NCBI GenBank assembly: GCA_000320605.2
Contig: KB445801.1
Span: forward strand, 503,371 to 567,370
Source of the DNA: Gelatoporia subvermispora B
Taxonomy: Eukaryota > Basidiomycota > Agaricomycetes > Polyporales > Gelatoporiaceae
Direction: 5' to 3'
DNA length: 64,000 nt
A program made the translations under genes and the position numbers. Below, piece by piece: positions 1 to 12,639 of the stretch. A model generated the notes under the pieces. It made no database searches and was not told the origin of the DNA. It saw only the letters and a program-made list of their open reading frames with translations. Within the stretch, counting starts at the first letter, position 1, and every line of letters starts with the position of its first letter.

Positions 1-1213
1 TGCCTGCGCCTTCAGCGAGTCCGCCTCCGCTCTCGCTGCCCCCTCGATCCGTGCGACGTCGCCATTCATCACCGGGAAGCTGCCCCCGTCAGGGTGCGCC
101 GCGGCCGCCTTGCGCGCCTCTGCAGCGAGAGAGCCGGGCGGCGCGCGATGTCCCAAGGCGTGCTCTTCGCATGAGATGACACGCTCTGCACCCGCTGCAT
201 ATTGCGATCGTCAGTGACCGAGTACACTGGTCGAAGACGAGCCACCTACCCTTCCCAAGCGTGCTGACATTGACCTCCCCGACCATGTTTAACTCCCTGT
301 CTGCCCTAAACGTAGGCCACTATGGTGTTAGTGACTAGCTGGAAGAACTGCGGTTGCGCTCCACGCACTTTATCTTCTCAGCGTCTCGGACGGCAATCTC
401 CTTCAAGAGGTTCTCGCCCACCGTTGTACCATCCCCGTCAGGGTGGCGCGCGGCCGCTGCCTGCGCCTCAGCTGCAAGCGAACCAGGCGGTGGGCGAAAG
501 CCCAGTGCGCGGTGTTCGTGCGACATGAGCATCCGTGCCTCCGCTATAGGTCAAAAAATTATCATCAGCGACACTGGTCGATATCCGAAGGATCCAGGCA
601 GAACTTTGACTAACCTGCACCTATGGTGCTAAGGTTCACGCCATGCGCCGGTGGAGATGCAGAAGGCTTGCGTGGGGCATGCATATTTGTCTCGGACTCA
701 GCACTGCCTTCACGTTCCGATCTGAGATGAAAAGCTCAGTATGGTATTCCAGAAATTGCGCTAGATCAAGCGGCCCACAGGATTCGTTGGGCGTCTTCAC
801 GGGCGACTTGCTTCAGTGCCAAGGGATCTGGTGGGCTCACGTTCGGGCTGCCCTCCGGATGCTTAGCTGCAGCGGCCTGCGCCTCTGCGGCTATCGACCC
901 GTGCGGGGGACGGAAACCCAGTACTTTGTGCTCTTCGGACATTATCTTGCGTGCCTCAGCTGTATACAGGGCGTCCCAGCGAGACACAGACGGGCAATAT
1001 CAGTACTTCTACAATCAATATATACAGTCGCGCGGTACCTTTCCCGATTGCATTGAGGTCAAGCCCAGAGACCTCGGCAATGGTAGAAGATGAACGGCCG
1101 TTTGCAGACGCAGGTGGGGACACAGCGGGAGCGTTGATAGACCTCAGGATGTCTCCCGTCACAAGAGGCACTTCAGAGGTGACAACGGTCATTGAAGAGG
1201 ATGCAGAAGACAT
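1..1213 (-). CDS. Partial SMP/LEA-like repeat protein (3' end outside window)
   Basis: Minus-strand gene running off the left edge. At least three copies of a roughly 30-residue module are visible, of the form [EEH-x-x-LG-x-R-x-PP-G-S-x-AAEA-x-x-AAA-x-HP-[DE]-G], near 850-960, 425-535 and 75-175. The Gly-Gly-Ser-Ala-Ala-Glu-Ala-Gln pattern matches the seed maturation protein (SMP) domain of plant LEA-type proteins, which also occurs in fungi; those are linked to desiccation or stress tolerance. The first exon (about 1213-1053) starts with an ATG and a Ser/Val-rich stretch. A phase-1 intron (gtaccg...acag) separates it from the first module, and the later modules sit on their own exons. Function is inferred from the motif only. 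Exon edges after the first module are approximate, and the C-terminus lies outside the window. Confidence 0.6.
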
Positions 1214-1929
1214 CTCTGATGCAGTTAAGCTACTGTCGAAGGTTGAAAAGAGACTCGCGCGTCAGGGTATGCAAAGGTCGAGGGTTGCAGAGTTTGGCTT
1301 GGGGATTTCATGGTGGATCATGGTGCAGCATGGGCGCAGCGGGTGACGGTGGAACGGGTGGCGCATTGCATCATGCGCCTCCAGTTGCAACTCTGCCTCG
1401 CTCCGACACGCGTCTCGTCGCGCGCCCGAACACGACCACGTGATCTTTGTCTCACGCGTCTTTCGTGCGCGTAACTCCCCCTCAGCTCTGCTTCCATCTC
1501 GGAGTTCAATGCTGCCCATCTACCACGAGAGAATCAGTCTTGGGAGCTGCATAACTAGCACGTATGCCATTAGTTTTTGTTGTTAATGACTCAGAACACT
1601 TTGCTAGACCAGTGGCGATTCCGGATGTCTAAATATCGAACTCTGGTTCATGTTATGCTGTTGTCGCACCAGATCTGTTTCTGACGCGTTTTCAATCACA
1701 CATCTGAGTCCACCTACCTCTCCCATCTATCTCGCAGGCAGGCGTCGACTTTCAAAATGCCCTTCCAGACCTCGTATAACGTGTTGTCGCGCTCCGCATG
1801 TACTGCGCCTAGTCTTGGTTTCCTCGCCTCAACTGCCCGATTCGACAAGTCCTTCACCTTTTGTGGACACTGCCTGATATGGACAGTCATGCACGTCGCG
1901 CTTCATACTCCGCACGGCTTCTCTTCATC

Positions 1930-2180
1930 CGACATATATACCTGTTCGCGCATACCCCCTTCTCTTGTCCTTTCCCCCTATGTACTCACGCGCGCGTTAT
2001 AGGTATCGTGGCTACTCCTGCCCTTTCCCCTCGTGTGCTTACGTGCGCCATACAGGTATCGTTACATCGTAGCTAATGCTACTCCTCTTTATCCCCTGAT
2101 ATACTCACGCGCGCAATACAGGTATTGTAGCCACTCCTCTCCTTTATCCTCGTATACTCACGCACGCGATATAGGTCCCC
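1930..2180 (+). repeat. Tandem array of about 55-65 bp intron-like units
   Basis: Three full and two partial head-to-tail units. Each holds tactcacgcgcgc-type sequence, then ata[ct]ag directly followed by gtat, then a pyrimidine-rich stretch with ctactcct...cccttt. Every junction therefore looks like a branch-point-like ctcac, a 3' splice site and an immediate 5' splice site. The array lies 220 bp upstream of the Kelch gene ATG, possibly in its 5' leader. Confidence 0.7.
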
Positions 2181-2400
2181 TGCCTGTTGCCATTCGAGTG
2201 TTCGCGGGTGATTTAGCATCCCACTTTACTGCAACGCTGCAGCATACATAGTCGGGTCCTCGTCGGCCCGCCTCCCCGCGCGCCAAGCCTCCAGCTTGGC
2301 GGGCGTCTCCTGCCTAATCGAGCCTCGGACCATCACTACAGCTGTCTCGGTGCCTGTTGACTGTCGTCCTCAACGTCGGCGACGACAACGTCCTCCCGCT

Positions 2401-4256
2401 ATGCCCTCCGAATACCGACTGGACTCGCCGCAAGTAAGCAATCTCAGCGACGTCCCTGAGGAGGGCCCCGCGACCCCCGTCGGCACCCGCTCGCCGTATC
2501 ACCACCACTCGGCCGCGGCGTCGTCCTCTGCGTTCAAGGCCGCGGCCAGCACGAGCAGCCTCGCGAGCGCAACCGCGAGTGTGAACGGGAGTGTGGCGTC
2601 TGCCTCTCGCCCCCTTGTGGGACCAAGGAGCTCATCCAGCTCGCATCGCGCGACGGTATCACGCGCGACACTTGAGACGACACCTGCGGCGCCCGGGACA
2701 CCCCGGCCTCGCGCGCGCTCGGGTTCGCCCACGACGCTCAAGGAACGCGAGAATGAGAAGGAGGCGGAGCGGGCGAAAGAGCGCGAGGCCCCAAAGGAGC
2801 GGGAAGGCGGCGAGCGGAGCAAGTCGAGCCGGCGTGAGGGCAGGAGCACGAAGGGTACGACACATGCGGCGGACGGGTCGCTGCAGCGGTACCGCACGCG
2901 GCACTACCCCCGCTTACCACACCACAAGGACGTCCCCGCGGTGCCTGCGACGCTCATGTACTGGAGCCCCGCGCCGGTGCACGGGACGCTCCCCGGCGGT
3001 GTGCGCGCGCATACAGTCACGGTCGTGGACAATACCGCGTGGGTCTTTGGAGGCTGTGACGAGCGTGTATGCTGGCGGGATGTGTTCTGCTTCAACATCG
3101 GTACGTCTCCGCTCTTCCTCCACCAGGCTCACGACTTTGTTGACACAAGCGCACAGATACGATGCAATGGTCACACCCCGAAATGCTCGGAGATATCCCC
3201 TCTCCATGCCGCGCACACACCGCGACGCTCGTCGACCGCCGCATCATAGTGTTCGGCGGCGGCGAAGGCCCTGACTACTATAACTCGCTCTACATCCTCG
3301 ACACCACGACCCGCCGCTGGACATGCCCGGTCTTCCCAGAGGACGCACTATTGCCCCCGGTGCGCCGCGCACACACCGCTGTCGTATACCGGGGCCGGCT
3401 GTTCATCTTCGGCGGCGGGAACGGCTCGGAGGCGCTGCACGACCTGTGGGCCATCGATGTGAATGTCCCGCCTGAACGCATGCGATGGGAGTGTCTTCAG
3501 GAGCACGGAAAGCCCCGCCCCCGCGGGTATCACACTACGAATCTCATCGGAAACGTGATGGTCGTTTTCGGAGGGAGCGACGGGAAGGAGTGCTTCAGTG
3601 ATCTTTGGTGTCTGAACCTCGGTACGTGTGTGCGATTGCTTCCGGGCGAATGGGATGGTGACATATAATTGGCAGATACGCTGCTGTGGAGCCAGGTGAA
3701 GCTGGACCAGACGTATCGGCGTCTGTCACACACCGCGACGCAAGTTGGGTCGTACCTCTTCATCATGGGTGGGCACGACGGGAACCAGTATGTCTCAGAC
3801 TTATTGTTCTTCAACCTCGGTCAGTCCTGTTTTTTCCGCTCGCTCATTCTCTCTAGGGTATTTAGTTGGAATTTGTTTTGGTCTGCGAGGGTGCCTGCCA
3901 TTTATGACATTTATCGTCGCAAACGCGCTTCTGCTGCGGGATAGTCGTAAAATGACACTAAATGGAGGGCACACGGATCGAGCAAATGACATATACCTTG
4001 GCATCTTCCACCCCGAGTACTCATGATCTGATCGACTGACGGCAACTCTACAGTGTCGCTCACCTTCGAGGAGCGCCAGGTGGCAGGGCTCACGCCGTCC
4101 GCGCGTGGGTATCACGTCGCATTCCTCGCAGACAGCCGCCTGTTCGTGTTCGGCGGGTTCAGCGGCGTGGAGGTGTACGAGGACATGCACGTCCTCGACC
4201 TCGCCGGCGCCGCGTACCTCCCGCAGGTTACCAGCTTCCGGATCGACGTCGAGTAA
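2401..4256 (+). CDS. Kelch-repeat beta-propeller protein
   Basis: Four exons: 2401-3100, 3157-3621, 3676-3819 and 4054-4256. The first ATG in the open frame is at 2401; the frame extends upstream without an ATG. Residues 1 to about 170 are Ser/Ala/Arg/Glu-rich and disordered, with a charged lysine, arginine and glutamate tract. The rest holds five Kelch blades, each with RAHT or RGYHT, a hydrophobic strand, FGG or MGG, a Tyr and a DL/LW turn. Such propellers act as protein-interaction platforms in fungal polarity factors (Tea1/Kel1-type) and other regulators; the partner cannot be read here. The protein ends soon after the fifth blade, so it lacks the long coiled coil of Tea1/Kel1. Introns 1 and 2 are 54-56 nt; intron 3 is 234 nt, unusually long for this window. 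Confidence 0.85.
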
Positions 4257-6394
4257 ATCGACGCGCAAACTTAGAATGGTGGTGACAATAGTTCGCTGGA
4301 GGGAACGTATGGGGATACCAAGGACTAGATGGATGCGGCCCGAAGGTGAGGGACAGCTTGGGGCTAAATTATGACACTCATGATGCACGACTGGTGTCTC
4401 GGACGGCTGCTTTGGAAGTCATCGTTGTTCGCTGTTGTATTTGATCGCTTTGCTATGCAGTGTATATTTGGAATTCGCAGGATCGGGGCGTCAGTGTGCC
4501 TCGGCCAACATTCGGCTGACCTCCTCGACTGGCTATCTTGCTCGTCGTGGAGCATCTGTCGCAAGTGCGTGTTCAAGATGCGTCCACCGAGGACTCCGGT
4601 GAGCTGTACAGATGTAACTTCATTCGTCAAGATCCATGATCGACTCAAGAATTCGCTGTCTAGACAGAGCAATGTATGCTTGGGTATGTGCCTTCGGCAT
4701 ACCTGACCGAATGCCGAGTCGACTGAGGTGCTCTGCAGTGTTCCGAAAGTACAACCCAGAGATCTGGGTGATAGGTTACCTTCAACAGATCGATTGTGAT
4801 TGACAGTTGCAATTATGAGAACCCAATTGTAATCAGGGGTCTCGATCCCGTCAATTGCGATGGCACATATGATATAGTTCCCGTCTGGCTAGAAGGACTA
4901 CCAGACCAGCATCCGGTAGGTCTGTCCGCAGGTCAGGAGTCCTCGAGTATTCGTGGTGTTCGAGCGCGTCTAGCACCCCGGACGACGAATCGGGTCGATT
5001 TCACAACAGAGACCATCAGGATGAGAAGCATGACCCGCGGCTTTTGTCCCTGTGCATTGCTATGGCACGGATGATATCACGGCGTGTACCGCCAGCTCGG
5101 AAGGGTGGTGCTTGCTCATTTCGTATGCTGACAAGCACCGAGTCTGGTAGTTATGGCCACAGGGCATAGGTGCGGGAAATGCGGAACATGGATCGTAATA
5201 ATAGGTTTCGATGTGCTACTAGGACACCGGCCTGCGGATTGTGCGAGTCACTTTCTTGTACTAAGAACTCGTATCCTCGAGTTCAACACGCGACTCGAGC
5301 TGCACAACGCGATCGGCACTCGCAATTACAGCCTCGGCCGCCCCTCTGCACTCGCATGCTCCTAAGGCACGGTGAGCGCATCCCGTACGCCGGTACGCGC
5401 GATGGGCGAGGGCAGTCGACCGCATATGCATCGGCGTCGCTGGCACGATCGGGTTTCACAGCGCGGGCCCCCTGGGATGCCATCTGCGTGCTCATCACGT
5501 CCACGCATCATCTGCTGTCATCGGTTGTTGGGTTGCCAGGAATCCATGTAGGCGGACGTGAGCTCTTTCCGCTGGCGTGGGCTGCCACGCCCGCGCGACA
5601 GCCAGTCATATCGCGGATCGCCTTTGCAGACGCCGTCTACCTTGCGGACATTCGTGCAGTTCTGCCGCAGTGCGAGGTCGCGGGCGGATGGCATGTTCTG
5701 TCACGTAGCTTAATACACGCGGGTGATGCTGCTGTGCAGGCTGTCCTCGGACTGTTGATACTGTCAGCCCCCGCATCTGTTCAGCGTAGCTGTACCTGCA
5801 GATCACTCGTCCGCCGGAGGAGTGGTTGAGTCTGCCGCTTGTGCAGAGGATGTGCCTCGTTCGTATGCCGGGATGGCCGGTGCGTGACCTGGTGGAGGAT
5901 GACAAATATAGCACGAGGTGGGTGACGGTCGCAATGGGCAGTTGCGCGTCGCGACGGGACGACTATCATCGAAAGACTGGCTTTCTGTTCTCTGCCGGCA
6001 CGATCACCTCGCGGGACGACACGCCCCCTCGACCCTCATGTCGTTCCCGCCGACGAGGAACAATGTGCTTGTCAAGTGCACGTCGTGCTCGCTGCGTCTG
6101 TCAATGAGAACAAGAGCGCGGAGACAATTGCAGAATAGCGTGTCTGTGGGCGCGTGCTCGCAAAGGAAAGTGGGCTTTCGCGGAGGATGGTCGAGAATGA
6201 AGTCCCCATAACGACTGAGCCCCACTGAGTTCCTGATAGCGAATCTGCCATCGGTTGGCAGGGAGATCGAGATGCACGCGTATGTGTATACGAATGCCTG
6301 CTCCCATTGGCGGTTTGTCCGCCGTTCGCTGCTGGCCGCCGCACAAACGACTCTCCACTCGTAGCAACCGGCTTCGTTCGCCGACTGAGCAGCA
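4257..6394. other. Intergenic, no recognisable gene
   Basis: About 2.1 kb without a supported gene. The longest open frame (5170-5829, plus) has an overlapping minus-strand frame, no recognised motif and no convincing splice partners. A short hairpin (ggtatg/catacc) lies near 4683-4704. The right part is presumably the promoter of the secreted-protein gene. Confidence 0.5.
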
Positions 6395-6400
6395 TATAAG
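6395..6400 (+). promoter_or_regulatory. TATA box of the secreted-protein gene
   Basis: A tataag hexamer about 230 bp before the ATG at 6626, followed by long pyrimidine-rich stretches (cccttctcc, ctttgctctgctc). This resembles the core promoter of a strongly expressed basidiomycete gene. An intron in the leader is possible. Confidence 0.45.
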
Positions 6401-6625
6401 AACATGCCCAGCCCGCCGAGACATCCGTTCCCCAACCCTTCTCCTACCCTCATCTTGCCTTTGCTCTGCTCACAGGCCGTTGCCCGTGTTGCGTTTATCG
6501 ACCCGGGGTCGTTTTATTCTTTCATTTCCTGCTCGCGTCTTCTAGTCAAGCTCGCATAGCATCGCATTCTTTATTCTCTTCGTACAACCCGGACTTCTAT
6601 TTCAACCCCTCAGCAAAACTTGAAG

Positions 6626-8116
6626 ATGTTCTCAAAGGCTGTCCTCGTCGCGTTCCTTTCCCTTTCCCTCTCTGCCCTGGCGGCCCCCAACCACGGTTTC
6701 GGCGGCCAGCAAGAGGAGTCTTGCGGAGTATGTATCGTCACTCTGATCTATCACTGCCTGGCCTAACATACTTCATACTAGACCGCGATCACGACCGTTA
6801 CCGTCACTGCTGCCCCCGCCGCAAGCTCGCTGGCTGCTGTTAGCACCGGCGGCTCCAAGGGCAGCAACAACGCGTCAGGTCGGTGGACACCTACACAGTC
6901 GTATGCACTGTACTGACGTCATTCGTGCAGGCGGAGGTGCCGCCGGCAACAACGCCTCGAACAAGGGCGGTAACAACAACAACAAGGGCGGCAACAACAA
7001 CAACGGTGCAACTGTCTCGGCGGCGGCTTCTTCGTCGGCAGCAGCTTCGGCCGCCTCTTCAGCAGCGGCTTCGTCAAGCACTGCCGCCTCTGCGAGCAAC
7101 AGCGGCAACAGCAGCGACAGCGGCGACATCCAGTCGTCGCTGACGCTGGACCCCTCCGTTATCGCGACGGGCTTCGAGAATAACGGCCAGGACGTGTGGG
7201 TATCCAAGCAATCTGCGCATATGCGCCGTGTCTGACCGAGCGCTTCACAGGCCCGCCGCTGGTCAGGTCGCCTCGCTGACGTCGTCGAACAACTTCATCA
7301 ACTTCTGTGCGACGGTGCCGAACCTCCCGATCACGAACGGGCAGCAGATCAAGACCGGCTCGTGCAACCCCGCGCCGATGGGCATCATCGCGGCGACGAC
7401 GAACATGCCGTCCGCCAAGTTCACGAACCCGAAGAACCTCGACACGGTCCCCGCGAACACGAACTTCACCATCTCGATGGCGATCCGCAACCTCGACACG
7501 GGCTTCTTCGTGAACGCGGACGAGAACTTCTTCTCCGCGCCGCAGCAGACCGGCTCGACGGGCAACATCCAGGGCCACTCGCACGTCGTCATCGAGAACA
7601 TCGACTCGCTCACGAGCACGACCCCGACCGACCCGACCACGTTCGCGTTCTTCAAGGGCCTCAACGACCCCGCCGCGAACGGCGTCCTCACCGCGACCGT
7701 CGACGGCGGCCTCCCCGCGGGCACCTACCGCCTCGCCTCCATCAATACCGCCGCGAACCACCAGCCTGCCCTCGTCGCCATCGCGCAGCACGGTACCCTC
7801 GACGACATGGTCTACGTACGTGCCTGCTTCCCTCTGCGCGATCTCGGTTACTAAGGTCTGCGAATAGTTCACCGTATCTGACAACGCTACTGCCTCCGGC
7901 GGTAACAACGCAGCGCAGGGCGGCGCAGCAGGCAACGCGGCCGCGTCGTCGTCAGCCGCTGCTTCTGCTGCGTCCGCGTCCGCTGCTGCCGGCAAGGCGG
8001 GTCAGAATGCGCAAAACGGTCAGAAGGGACAGAATGGCCAGAAGGCGCAGAACGGCCAGAAGGGTGCCAAGAAGGGCCGCTCCGTCATGAAGCGCCGCGT
8101 GCAGCTCTGGGAGTAA
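6626..8116 (+). CDS. Secreted conserved fungal protein with Asn/Gly/Ala-rich arms
   Basis: Five exons: 6626-6727, 6782-6878, 6931-7195, 7251-7815 and 7868-8116. It begins with a clear signal peptide (hydrophobic core about residues 4-17, cut after an Ala-Leu-Ala-Ala). An Asn/Gly/Lys and then Ala/Ser-rich linker follows. The conserved domain (most of exon 4) contains motifs such as NFINFC, TGSCNPAPMG, GHSHVVIE and NTAANHQPALVAIAQHG. The C-terminus is again Ala-rich, then has QNGQKGQ-type repeats and a basic tail. From memory, homologues are widespread in basidiomycete secretomes, often under the odd label 'ribosomal protein s17'; nothing here is ribosomal. Codon use is very GC-rich. Function is unknown; a cell-wall or extracellular matrix role is a guess. 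Confidence 0.8.
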
Positions 8117-9115
8117 ACCTCCCGCGCCCTTCCTTGCCCTCCCCCTCTCCCGCCCGCGTCCATTATTTTGTCTGAGCTAGAGCCCGGTTGTCTTCGCTTT
8201 CTTGCATTGCTTCATTCATCTTGATACCTCGTTCGCTACGCATCTGCCTGATGTCGGGCAATGGCTAGTCCACTGTATTGTAGCAGAGCAACCCAAACAT
8301 GGCATGTTTGACGGTATTTTTGGTGTGCCGCGAGTGAGGAGTGATCCGTTGAGAGTTCATGGGACACTGTTCAACATCGCAGATCGTGCGTAAGTTGCAC
8401 CCTGGATGGATGACGGCTTGCGAAATTTATGAGCACAAGTGAACGGAACTGAGTGGGATTTCAAAGAGTCCCTACTCGGAATCCTTGTACCCTTCTCGAA
8501 TTGAGCGCAGGTGCTGCAGGTGTAACCTGTTGTAACCTGGGATGATCGGAGATGCAATGTCTAGCACGTGACTGCGATTGCGCCCGGAATTTCGATCGAG
8601 TCCAAACCTCCTCCACTGTTCACTTAGTTCCTGGGCCCATCCGAGTCGTACTTGCTCCACCAAGTCTCAGTCCAGCTCGCGGCTGTCGTTTGTCGCGTTC
8701 TCGTCTGTTCAGACTTGCTGGGATGATGCCGGAGCGTGTATCTAGGCAAGCAGACATACTGACTTGGCGAAAAACGCAATTGCACACGGCTCAAATGCGC
8801 CGGCTTAAGTGAGATATCGCACAGTTCATGCGGTCACTACGACTGATCTCGTCTCTCGGTTTTGACTGATCTTAGCCTCGCCCACGATCTCCGGTCTGTA
8901 CTGCAAACTGGCCGACTGATGTTTCATTCACGGTGGACCTGCCGATGGTCAGCCAGCCCACAAAATGCATAAATACCTGCGCAGATGCGACCTGTCTCCT
9001 CGTCGCAAACTCCCATCTGTTGCGAATCTACTCAAGGAACTTCCCTGGTACCAGCCCTGCTATCTGCCTTCACTCTCGATACCAAGCTCCTCCCCGTTCG
9101 CACCAGTGAGATATA
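8117..9115. other. Intergenic
   Basis: Presumed 3' end of the secreted-protein gene and promoter of the next gene. Only short frames without motifs or splice support. Confidence 0.5.
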
Positions 9116-11706
9116 ATGTCTTGGTTCTCCTTGTTCTCTCGCTCCCGTCGTGCTCCTGCCCCTTCTCCCGTTCCTGTCCCTGCCTCTCTTCAGTTTGATG
9201 CAGGTGACGACAAGACCTCCAACAAGCAGTCCTCGACTGCGCCCTTGGAGGCTCTCCTCCCGGATGGGCTCGCTCCCGCTCATCTCACCTCTGGTCGCTG
9301 GGTCGGCGATGAGTTTGCCGCCCAGTCTGAGTGGTCGCTTGTCCTCGCGATGACCACCGTCAAGACCCCCCTTGTGTCAACTGCAGTTATGCCTCAGCCG
9401 TATGCATCACCGCGTCTTTTGCTTGATACCATGGACTGACGATCCCTTCAGCACCGCGCGCTCGGAGGCTGCGGCCGTCCAACACCCGGTCTACTCCACC
9501 CCGAAGTCGGAGAAGGCTACCAATGGCAATGACATCAAGACGACTACAGCTCGGGTTCCGACACTTTCTCCTGCAATTCCTCGCTATGAGGTCGTGCCCT
9601 TCTGCCAGGACCAGCGTGAGTATATCTCGCTGCTACATGTTATGACAGATTCTGATCTGTCCTATACCAGTCACAGACCTCTGGCGGCTGACAGGTCTGG
9701 CTGACGATGTGAAGAAGAGCCCAGCCATTGCAGGTCAGGTATGTGCCTGGAAGCCGCATATATACGTACAAGTTTCTGACCACGCTCGCCAGAGCCGCGC
9801 ACTCGACCCCGTCTCCGCAGCGCCGCCCGCAAAATTTGCTTCCGCCAGCATGAAGAAGACCCGGTCTGCACTCACAGATATCACCAACTCTCCTTCCAAC
9901 AACACTATTTCGATGCCTCTTGCTACTCCCCGCGCTGAGAGCGCACCAATCAAACCAAGGCCGCCCGCCCCCTCGTGCAAGCGCGGGATACCTCGCCACC
10001 CAGATCTGGCGAATTACGTCGCGTCGATGAAGACGGACCGCAGCTCTAGCCGCAGTCCTGACGGGCGCGTGGCCTCAGACTACACCAAACCGAAGCCGCG
10101 GAAGGGGAAGACGGTGCGCTTCATATTCCCGGCCGTCCCTCCCGCTGTCTCTCCCGAGACGCCTTGCACCCCTGCCGCGTATTCCGAGGCTTCTATCATC
10201 GATCTATACTGCAACGAAGAACTTCCACTTGAATCCGGCTCCGGCTCCGAGCGGGAGATGCCCTACATCGTCGTCAGCGGGAGCGACGGCGATGTCCGGA
10301 CGCTGGCCGACGACCAGGACGGGCCTTTCGCGGCTCACAGGAGCGTACCCGCGCAGAGGGCGATGTCGCAATCCCTTATTGATGAGATGAGTCTGTTGGA
10401 GGACGAGCTCATGTACAGCCCGCTCGCTGCCTCGGATGCTGACATTGATCCTTCCGAGTACCCAGCGAGCCTCGACGATGCCTGCATTGCTGCGAGCACC
10501 GGCAAATCATCGTATGACCCAAATGCTGAGGAGGACGACTTCGACTTTGACACAGGTCCCGGGGCCATCAGAATCAATGGCGATGGTGAGGTCGTCTTTG
10601 ACGTGGATGGTGCGTATACAACGTGGAGTCTTCCGTGATGGTATATTGACGGACACTGCAGACGGGGACAGTGTAGTCCTCGATCCAGCCAGCTTGGTTG
10701 ATGGCCCGCCAGCTGCGCCTTCCCGCCCGTGCGCACAGTCAGCCACCGAAAGCCGCGTAGTCGATCTGGTAAGTCAGCCGCTCACAGCTTGCAAATGATT
10801 CGCTTATTCACCTGAATAATGTTACAGTGTGAGATGGACAACAAGGCTGACGGTGTAAAAGAGCACGATCTCCTTTCACCGGGTTTATGGAACTGGCAAG
10901 TTCCCCGGCACATGCGGCCCAAGAAGCCGCCGCTCCGTTCTATACTGAAAAAGCGGAGCCCTCCGACTATCATCGACATCAACAGCATCCAGCTGTCCCC
11001 GGCGCAACCAGCTACATCGGCCCCGGCTGTTGGTCGCCACTCATCTAAGAAAACCACTCCATCAGGGTACGCCCTCACTTCCTCCGCACTTACAAGTTCT
11101 CTTACACTAATACCCAACCCCAGGCCAGCCCTGCGGCAGCCCTCCCTCGACTTCGGCACGGACGAGGAGAACCAGCTCTTCCGCAATGCGGAGCGCTTCC
11201 GCGAACGCTACTTCCAGAGTCAGACAAACGCCGAGCGTTTCGAGCAGCACCGCCGGCTGCAGCTCGAGCGCGCCGCCGCGGCCAAGGCGCAGGCAGTCAA
11301 ACGCTCGCGCCTCGGCCCCGCCCTCGGTCTCGGGGCTACGCTACGCCAGCTCCTGCCCGCGGCCCGCGCGCCAGCCCCCCGCGCGCAGGTCGACCTCGAC
11401 TACGTGCGCCACCGTGCGCGCCAGCTGCGCGTCCGACTGGACCGCCCATTCCTCGACCGCGCGATGTGCCGCCCGGACACGCGTAAGGCGGGTGCGGTGG
11501 TGTTGAACAGATTTTATGCGGCGCGCGGCGGGAAGGACTACTTCTTGACGACTGGCGGTGACTTTGTCGAGGTCTCGAAGAGCGGCGAGATCAGGGCCCT
11601 CTCGATCCCGCACGCGCCGCTCGCTAACAAGTGCAAGGACAAGGGCGGCAGACGCGGCGTGCCCCCGCCGAACCGCACGCAGCGACTCACCCGTGGTGCT
11701 CTCTGA
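9116..11706 (+). CDS. Low-complexity protein of unknown function
   Basis: Seven exons by my reading: 9116-9399, 9452-9615, 9671-9738, 9793-10609, 10662-10768, 10828-11066 and 11124-11706. All junctions keep phase with GT-AG borders. The protein is about 750 residues, rich in Ser, Pro, Ala and acidic clusters, with basic patches (KPKPRKGKTVRF, MRPKKPPLRSILKKR). A conserved-looking Arg-rich helical segment with FRERYFQSQ lies in the last exon. No known domain is recognised. The basic and acidic blocks would fit a nuclear or cytoskeletal regulator, but that is inference. The 57-nt intron 6 is a multiple of three and stop-free, so it could be retained. A broken copy of the final 300 nt lies at 19640-19933. 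Confidence 0.7.
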
Positions 11707-12639
11707 TTCTCGGCAGTAAATTTCGTCGACTTTCTGTGTCCATCTATGTCTCTTCAACATCTCCCTAAGGTCTTCAAGATATCTGGCGATCCTCTCTCGC
11801 ATCTTTGATCTGTCTTTCTCTCTTATCTGGTCTAGCCTCGGGTCATGTATCACTGCTTCAATCTGTCTCATCTTTCGGGTGTATCTGCGCTGCTTGTCTC
11901 TATTCTACTCGTCTCTCTCCTACTTGTCTCTTTCCAGCCTGTCTCTCTATCTGCTCGATAAGAGGTTGTGTTGCCTCTTGGTTTGCCTGCTGCCCATGGA
12001 TCACTCCTGTCTCATCTCGCCTCGCTTTCATTACTCTATAGTACTCACAATGTCTTGTGGTTTCGGCCTGGTACACCCCTCTCTTTTGAGCGTAATAGTC
12101 CTCTTCAGGATGTCCTGTATCTCTTAATTTGTAGCTTACGTTCCGCATTATACTATCATTCTAATTCGACGGACTCAGATATATCTCAGAAGCCGAATCC
12201 GGGACGTACCTCCACGACGTGTTCGAGCGCAACAGCCATCGCCCTTTCGACTGCAAATGAATTTTAGCTTGCATGTTCGTGCCATTGATGAGTGATTAAA
12301 TGGTGGTGCAATCGCAGTAGAACGAAGATCGGCCATCGCGAGGCCGGATCTAGCTTGTGTATAGTGTACTCATATTGAACGTCATCTGATGCTGCATCAG
12401 AGTGACTTGAGCTCCAGAAGAAGCCGGAATCCACTATGCTTTGACAGAGTGCAAGTCTCAACCATTCCTCCCAAACACACTTCACAGGCTTCGCATGTTT
12501 CACAAAGTTGAGGTCTCAACTTCTATTCAAAATACATTGACGTCCATAAGGAACAATAGGTGACCACGTCCGTTCGACATAAGCATTGCATGCGTTTTCT
12601 ACGTGCACATCTCCTCGTGCACCCGCAGAATGTAGGTTC
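11707..12639. other. Intergenic, part of the segmental duplication
   Basis: T- and C-rich downstream flank of the low-complexity gene. It matches 19934-20600 in many blocks, for example around 12040-12130 against 20230-20320. No gene seen. Confidence 0.5.

Noticed and set aside
5170..5829. 219-residue plus-strand open frame between the Kelch and secreted-protein genes
   Set aside because: No motif, unusual Arg/Cys/His-rich composition and an overlapping minus frame; typical of chance frames in GC-rich DNA.
7159..7995. 278-residue minus frame opposite the secreted-protein gene
   Set aside because: Antisense shadow of a strongly codon-biased exon; composition is only Arg/Val/Ala/Glu-rich.
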